NCBI GenBank assembly: GCA_019279435.1
Contig: JAAALK010000082.1
Span: 8,767,455-8,831,454, forward strand
Source of the DNA: Zizania palustris
Lineage: Eukaryota; Streptophyta; Magnoliopsida; Poales; Poaceae
Direction of reading: 5' to 3'
Length of the DNA: 64,000 nt
The notes under the pieces were generated by a model. It ran no database searches and had not been told where the DNA came from. It was given only the letters and a program-made list of their open reading frames with translations. The position numbers and the translations under genes are program-made. Below, one piece after another: positions 57,979-64,000 of the stretch (positions are counted from its first letter, which is position 1; every line of letters begins with the position of its first letter).

Positions 57979-59132
57979 AATACTATAGTTTCTAAAAATT
58001 GTATTTTTAAATAAGTCTTTTTCGTGATACACTTTTTACAAATTCCAAATCTGATGTGATTGGCGTCAGGCATGTTGCCAGCTCTCTGTTTCAAACTTAT
58101 CTGAAGATGTCATAGGGAAAAGATATACTAATGGCTACAAAATAAAATTAATTTAATAAATATAGCATAGAATATGTATTAATAATGATTTATTAGATAT
58201 TAAATTACTTCGGTGCTAAAATATAACATTTTTAGAATTTACCATTTATCGTAAATCTACCTATAAAATATCATTTTAACTATGTTTTTCCTAAAGATGA
58301 CTAGATATTAATTTTTTTTAAAAAAAATAATGGAAGTTATAAACTTGATTTTTAAAACATCAAATAGTAACAGAGAGTACGGAGCAACACAAATAAACCG
58401 ATGTCTCGGTGATAAGCAAACAACCTATTTATTATAGTTTATAAAAATAAATTCGATTGTTATAATCTTAAGCTGAAACAAATATGTATTTAATTTGTTC
58501 ATTTCTCCAAATGAGCAGGCACATCCATAGACATGACTCCCTCAACTTTGACAACACCAACGTTGTACGCGAGTGACGCCACTGTTTGACTCGTTCCATC
58601 TCTATAAGATCGAAATATACGATCTACGACAACTAGATGGGTTTAAATAGTTACAATACACTAAAAATAACCTCAAAATAAAATTAGAAAACTAATTTCT
58701 AGTCAATTGGTAAAATTCACGACTAGACTAAAATTCTCGAGGACTAAAAAATTTTCTTGAGGAGTTCTCGAATTTCTTGAGTGCTTTCTCGAGAACTCAG
58801 CAAATTTTCCAACAACACTCCTAAGAGCTTCCCGAGAGCAGAAAATAACGTGACTAAGGCATAGTAAAATGAGTATAGCTTTAAAACCGTAACTCGGATT
58901 GATCTAAAATTTTAGTACAATAAACTAGAGTTCAATACAAGACTTTCCCATGAGATTTCACTCAAATACAAATTCCCAATAAAAATTTATGATCCCATAA
59001 ATTTGTTGCAGCGTAAAAATAGAACATATGTGATCCGAAAAATAAAACCTTAATAACTCTAAAAACATAAGGAATTAACCAATGAAACTTTACAGATCTC
59101 TCTATTAATATCCTAGAAAGGTTTTGAATTAA
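57979..59132. other. AT-rich intergenic DNA
   Basis: No coding content seen. 58730-58830 holds several CTCGAG(A/G) words, also seen at 60280-60350, which may mark a decayed LTR. Confidence 0.4.
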
Positions 59133-59416
59133 GGGTTTTTTTAGATATATGTCATTATAATTACCGTGCTTTGGAACTTTGCCACTACAATTCGTCTATT
59201 TGGATACATGCCATTTTGGAATTGCAGCTCTCACAAAATATAATTGCATATTTTAGATTTCTCTAAAATTATAATGGCCTTTTTCAGAATTTTCTGAATT
59301 TATAATGGTATAGTTCAGAGTTCTCTAAATTTATAATGACATGAATCTAAATACGTGAATTGTAATAGCATTTTTCCAAAGTCACAAAATTGTAATGGCA
59401 TGGATCCAAATTTCCC
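59133..59416. mobile_element. Mutator-like MITE with 9-bp target duplication
   Basis: 284 bases starting GGG and ending CCC, flanked by perfect TTGAATTAA at 59124-59132 and 59417-59425. The arms are long imperfect inverted repeats (for example GATACATGCCATT on the left against its reverse on the right). A 9-base duplication and long terminal repeats fit non-autonomous Mutator-like elements. Confidence 0.8.
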
Positions 59417-59425
59417 TTGAATTAA

Positions 59426-60469
59426 TTAATTTGAATTAAATCATAAGTAAAGTGAAATCACAAAATAAGCCAAAACAATGTAAACCGATGAACATTAAGA
59501 AGAAAGAACACGATACCATACTCCTTGGTGCTTAAAGATAAATCTTTATTGTATAAGAGTGTTTACACGGTGCAATCCAAAGAACCCCTTACTAAATCAC
59601 GTACAAAGCCCTAGATGGAGAGGAAAAAGTCTAAACCTTAATTTTCTCTTCTTTTTCGATGATCTGTTTTGCTCTTCCCTCTAGTCTTTTTATAATCCCA
59701 TAGTTGTCACCATAAGCTACGAAAATAATAACTTTTGGAATCCTAATCCAACTCAGAATCCATATCCCTTATGAATATAACAAATCCTAACTCCTTTTGA
59801 ATTTGCCTCATTCCCATATTCACATGTATCCTGTGTATGCCATATGGAAATCTCTCTGTCCATATTCGCACACATCCCCATGTACAACATATGGAAACCT
59901 TATTTTCACGTGTCACATCCTCTAGCCTAAGTGTCCCACATGACATTCTTAACCGTTCTGAGCCTCAACTCCCCTCCGAGCCTAGCTTCGATCCCATCAT
60001 CGACCACAACTCGCCGTCAAGCAATGCTTGTATATGAACAAACTAAGAAACCTTTTTTCGAGCACAAGTTCTTTCCAACTTAACTCAATTAGTCCAATCA
60101 ATTCTTTTTAACTTAACTCAAATGTTCCAATTAATCATAAACATAAACCATTTCCACGAGCACAAGTTATTTTCAACTTGTTTCCAACAATCTTAAACAT
60201 GATGTATTTATTGAGTAACCAATTTAAGCACATGATCTAATATTGAACATCAAAAATCCAAGTGATCCAAAATCTCAAGTGCTAAAACTTCTCGAGACCT
60301 GCATTCTCTCGAGTGCCACATGTTGAGTGCTCGACAAGAGTGCTTAAAAACTCGACCAAAGTGATTGACCTCAAACCAATCATAACCAATTTGTTCAACA
60401 CATATTAAGTTTAAACCAATTTGTTCATCACTTAACAATGATCACACACATGATCTCATAATATCCTCC
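59426..60469. other. AT-rich DNA, possible LTR remnant
   Basis: No coding frame recognised. 60280-60440 with repeated CTCGAG and CCAATTTGTTCA words may be LTR or 3' noncoding sequence of the minus-strand copia relic that follows. Confidence 0.35.
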
Positions 60470-60599
60470 TTGATGAATACATTGACAACACCATTAAAAA
60501 GCACGAAGAGATTTTTTATTTTTGAAATCACAAACACAAGCACACTTTTTCCTCCCCCAAAGTTTTTTAAAGTACACAAGCACCATCTTCTTATAGTTG

Positions 60600-61128
60600 T
60601 GTTTTTTTATCTTACCTTATTTGGATGGGTGCTTGATGTCCTCTTTGTCTTTCTTTGTATATTTCTCGAGCTTAGGACATTTTAGAACGAATATGGTTGG
60701 CCTCATCACATTCAAAGCATCAAACTAGACCACCTCTTCTTCTATTTCTTACATTGTTTAAGGCTTTAGTGACTTTTGTGGAAAGTAAAGCCAAGTCCTC
60801 TACAAACTACTCAAATTATTCATCATACAAGGAATTTAAAGCTGACAAAGAAACTATCAAAGATGATACAAAATAAGACTCATTGGAAGGCGAAGAAATG
60901 AAAGCCATTGACTTGGGAGAAATCTTTTGTGAAAATACATTCAATTCATGAGTTTTCAATTTTGATTAAACAATATCCAAAGTTAGAGTAGTCATGTCTA
61001 TTGACTCTTGAATTGATGTAATTTTCATCTCCCAAACTGACATATCAAACCCACTAAGAAAATTTCTAGCGATTTCATAATAAATATAATTAGTAATATA
61101 AGAAGAATCAACTGAACAAAGATTGCTA
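60600..61128 (-). pseudogene. Copia gag remnant (Sirevirus-like), minus strand
   Basis: On the minus strand 61030-60890 reads TSIQESIDMTTLTLD then KLKTHELNVF with a TAA between them. 60785-60700 reads EDLALLSTKVTKALNNVRNR, a TGA, then CFECDEANHIRSK, a CCHC knuckle whose last Cys is lost. This is the order of the Sirevirus-type gag C-terminal half. It is cut at 61129 by the CACTA element. Confidence 0.7.
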
Positions 61129-62150
61129 CACTACCTAACAAAGGGTCATTAGTGACGGGTCATAACAGTCATTAGTAATAGATATTGTACCCGTCACTCT
61201 TATCGTGTCACTAATGACCTATCATTAATGACGGGTATACACCCATTACTAAAGGTGACACACATACATCTATACTCATCACTAAAGGTGACCATTAGTG
61301 ATGGGTAAAGATGTTCACGCATCACTAAAGGTAGATTTTTTTCATTTCAGATCTATTCTATATAGTTTCGTTTAGTTTCTTTCAGTTCAAATGAGTTAAC
61401 GATTAGATTTGAGATGATCATAGAGGGTCTCTTTTTGTCATTTTAATCATCGTTCCGATGTGATTTCTGTGTGGTGGTCATCAATGAGGCTTCTACCCCG
61501 AGCCACAATAGAGGAGGAGAGGCAATTATAATGATGAAGAAGAATAGATCTGAGGTTGTTATGGAGGTGCTCTTTCTATTATTTTCTTCATTGTCTCGAT
61601 ATGATTACCATGTGGTCATCGTCAGTGAGGCCTCTACCTTGACACAAAATAGAGGAGGAGAGATGACAATGCTAAAGGAGATAAAGACGTGATAACAATA
61701 GATGAGAGAAAGCAATAGGATTTGGTGAAGCAATTGTAATAACTATGTACCCTTTGTTGAAGCAGTCTAATACCGATGAACTCATGGTCGGGTAAAGCAT
61801 GAAGTAACGCTGGTCGCCGTTGAGTAGATCTTACAGTGACGTCGTCCACCATTGATAGAGCTCGATCGATACGAGAATGGTAAAGATTAAGTAGAGATAA
61901 CAAGGGAGAGAATTTATAGAATGGTTGAGAGTAAAGACTGAAGAGAGGAGATGGAGCTTTATAATAGGGTTCTTCTGTCCACCCAAATTTTCGGGCTAGT
62001 GTTCTTCTGCCCACCTAAATTTTCAAAAAAATTCATATGCGTCGGTCTTTAGTGATAGTCTGGATATTTACACGTCACTAAAGGTAGGTCTTTAGTGACG
62101 GGTCTAGATATTTACGTGTCACTAAAGACAGGTCTTCAGTGATGGGTCTC
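61129..62150. mobile_element. CACTA transposon, left part, non-autonomous
   Basis: Begins CACTACC at 61129 after CTA (a possible 3-base target duplication). Subterminal copies of TTAGTGA(C/T)GGGT occur in both orientations at 61147-61320 and again at 62040-62150, the pattern of grass CACTA elements, where the transposase binds subterminal repeats. The centre holds a roughly 125-base direct duplication (about 61425 and 61560) and no transposase. The right terminus is not in the window because an LTR is inserted at 62151. Confidence 0.7.
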
Positions 62151-64000
62151 TGTTGTACCGGAAACGGCGACCAGAGGGGGGGTGAATGGGAGCTTTTAAA
62201 ATTTCTGGCTAAAAACTAGCCTTCGGTTTCAGTTCTGTCTTCTGCGGAACAGGCTTCGAACACTACCTTCGAAGGTCTGGTTCGGAGGTACTTCGACACC
62301 TTCGAACACAGGCTTCGGAGGAGCAAAAGTTCGAAGCCAAGAAGACTTCGCTCCACTTACAACCCTCGAAAATCTACTCTGCTTAGTTAGTGCAGGCTCC
62401 GCACACAAGGTGCTTCGAGCAGGCTTCGCACTTCACCCTTCGCAAGAGTGGACAGCCCTCTGAGGACTTCGACCAAGTACTTGGCAGCAGCAACTGGTGC
62501 TGAGCTTCGTACACGAAGGTCTACACGCACACAAACAGACTACACTAGGGGCTTCGACACAAGAAGCAAAACGGGCAACAATCAGGGCTTCGCTAGTAAG
62601 CAGTGAGGTCACGCCTCCTGTTACACAGAGCGAATGCACACTGACAAAACACACTTCGCTAGAAAAACAACCTTCGCCTCAACTGGCTTCGGTGCACTAC
62701 TACAGGCGAGGTATGCAAAGCGAGCTCAAGCAAAAGCACAGGAAACAGGGCTTCGCCGCTTGAACAAGGAACACAGAAAAATGAACTCTCTGGATGTATT
62801 ACAATCGAAGTGTGGCTACAGGAGCTCAACAGTAAATGCTCAAAGTGTTAAATGTTACCTACCGAGCCCCCATATTTATAGCCCACAGTTCACCCAAAGG
62901 AAGTGACTACTTTACCCCTAGGGTTTACACAAGATTTGACTCTACAGAACTAAGGGGTACAAAAGGTAGTCCACCTTTATTCTGGAGGCTTCTCTGTCAG
63001 CTTTGCAGAGGGGACAGTGTCAGCCTTTTACAGAACAGACAGTGTCAGCCTTTGCAGTCTTTGACCTTCTGGAGTCCTCCCTTCGCACGCGAGGGTGCGG
63101 TAGCTTCGGTGAGAAGCCTGAAGCCAGATGGCCTTCGCTCCACCGAAGTCAGTCTCCGATACACTGACGGTTTTGAGCCGAAGCCGTCAAAGCTCTTGAG
63201 CCTTCGCGCCAACACCTCCGGAGTGGACCACCACGGCTTCGCAGCTACACCCAGCTCGAACTCCGTCAGTCCGTGTACCGAAGCCATGCAGGCCGAAGCA
63301 CCACAAGTCAACCTTACTCCGGAGCAAGCCTTGCTCCGAAGCCTTCCACCCTCCGAAGCCCCACCTTCGGAGTACCACCCTTCGAAGTCCCTCCTTCGTC
63401 CAAGGCCTCCGCATGAAGCATTCCATGAGCACTTCGTCGCAGTGCCTCTCCCGAGCACACTCCTCGACGAGCCTCACCCGGACCATGCCTTCGATGCGCC
63501 TCGACTTCTGAGACCTTCGTCGGGTACCTTCGAATGTCTCCCTTCGGAGCACACTTCGAACCCTTGCCTCCGCAGAGGACTTCTTCCAACCAACTCCGAA
63601 GTCACTCCATTCGGAGTACCTTCGAAGTGCCGCACCTCCGAGGACTTTGTCTCGGAGTACCTTTAGCCGGAGCCACGCTCCGCACTCTCTGCCTTCACCT
63701 GGCACGCCTCGACCCGAGGACCGACCCGGACCACCTTCGTAGCCACCGTGACGGAGCTCCCCGCTCCCCTGGCATCAAGCCTCCCGCTTGACCCAGGTTC
63801 ACCTGCTGCGAACCTTGTCCATCGCCTCCGAAGATCCTGCGCACCACAGACAAACAGACAAGTGTATCCAGTACTCCGGAGACCTCTCCGGGTTAGCAAC
63901 CTCCGGTACACACTCCGGTGTACCGCACAAAGTACCGAACCCTTCGGTACGAACCCAGTCATTGCGTACTGTCGGACCCCTCCGACGAGCACACTCCGCT
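62151..64000 (-). mobile_element. Copia-type LTR, minus strand, extends past right edge
   Basis: Starts TGTTGTACCGG with the GACCAGAGGGGGGGTGAA box, as in the solo LTR at 48135. A TATTTATA at 62873-62880 gives TATAAATA on the minus strand. The stem-loop motif is at 63164-63193. Dense in CTTCG and CTCCG words. It is inserted in CACTA DNA; the left flank is GTCTC, the right one lies outside. Open frames such as 62836-63666 have no domain. Confidence 0.75.
62873..62880 (-). promoter_or_regulatory. TATA box of right-edge LTR
   Basis: TATAAATA on the minus strand, preceded on the plus strand by CCCCCA, as in the other LTRs of the group. Confidence 0.55.

Noticed and set aside
62836..63666. 276-codon plus-strand frame near the right edge
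   Set aside because: Lies inside a minus-strand LTR; Ser/Pro/Leu-rich low complexity with no domain, open because of the CTTCG/CTCCG word bias.
1..64000. tRNA, rRNA genes or CRISPR arrays
   Set aside because: No cloverleaf with A and B boxes, no rRNA segments and no spaced direct repeats of CRISPR type were seen. TGGTATCAGAG sites are retroelement primer sites complementary to the tRNA end.

Overview
The window is nuclear DNA of a flowering plant, almost certainly a grass. The evidence is a GC-rich first exon in the only conventional gene, LTR families resembling the grass RIRE3/RIRE8, Tat and Sirevirus-type elements, and MITEs. The genus cannot be told from the sequence. About 48 kb on the left and 3 kb on the right are nested retrotransposons. 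The only conventional host gene I can support is a five-exon glycosyltransferase family 8 gene at 51121-54693 on the minus strand.

Layout. 1-1116: minus-strand copia-type LTR cut by the window edge. 1117-23930: an old copia (Sirevirus-like) element 'A' that keeps gag but shows no pol. Its gag is split by two solo LTRs in opposite orientation (3646-6253 and 6340-7830, each with a perfect 5-bp target duplication). Its 3' part is split by a complete, young Ty3/gypsy Tat-lineage element (8109-19221; 495-bp LTRs differing at 3 sites; target duplication TATAT). 23995-27344: fragments of a plant-mobile-domain gene, a Tekay-like LTR, an old Tat LTR with its primer site, and a leader with palindromic motifs. 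27345-33829 and 46047-47017: decayed copia elements 'B1' and 'B2'. 33830-46046: a complete but dead Tekay/RIRE3-like gypsy element (3.3-kb LTRs, target duplication GTGAG) inserted in B2 gag. 47018-49021: LTR fragments, including a third solo LTR. 49679-50867: a tandem array. 51121-54693: the GT8 gene, with a MITE in intron 2 and a 300-bp tandem duplication in intron 1. 54986-61128: AT-rich sequence with MITEs, a degenerate 120-bp tandem repeat and a minus-strand copia gag relic. 61129-62150: the left end of a CACTA transposon. 62151-64000: a minus-strand copia LTR that inserted into the CACTA and leaves the window.

The most interesting system is inside the Tat element. Besides gag-pol on the plus strand it carries an antisense gene with its own TATA box (18391-18398), five exons joined by four GT-AG introns in consistent phase (18272 down to 14642), an N-terminal region resembling the 'putative gypsy type transposon' domain and a C-terminal coiled coil. 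It converges on pol, which has its own AATAAA 39 bases after the stop codon. A 61-bp tandem repeat lies in the gap between the two 3' ends. This copy also has a gag N-terminus that looks deleted and out of frame, and an in-frame TAG in antisense exon 2, so it may depend on relatives although it inserted recently.

Second in interest is the contrast in the Tekay-like element. Its extra upstream frame (orf0, 270 codons) is open, while the 4.5-kb gag-pol in the same element has six in-frame stops, no detectable frameshift, and a reverse transcriptase active-site Asp changed to Asn.
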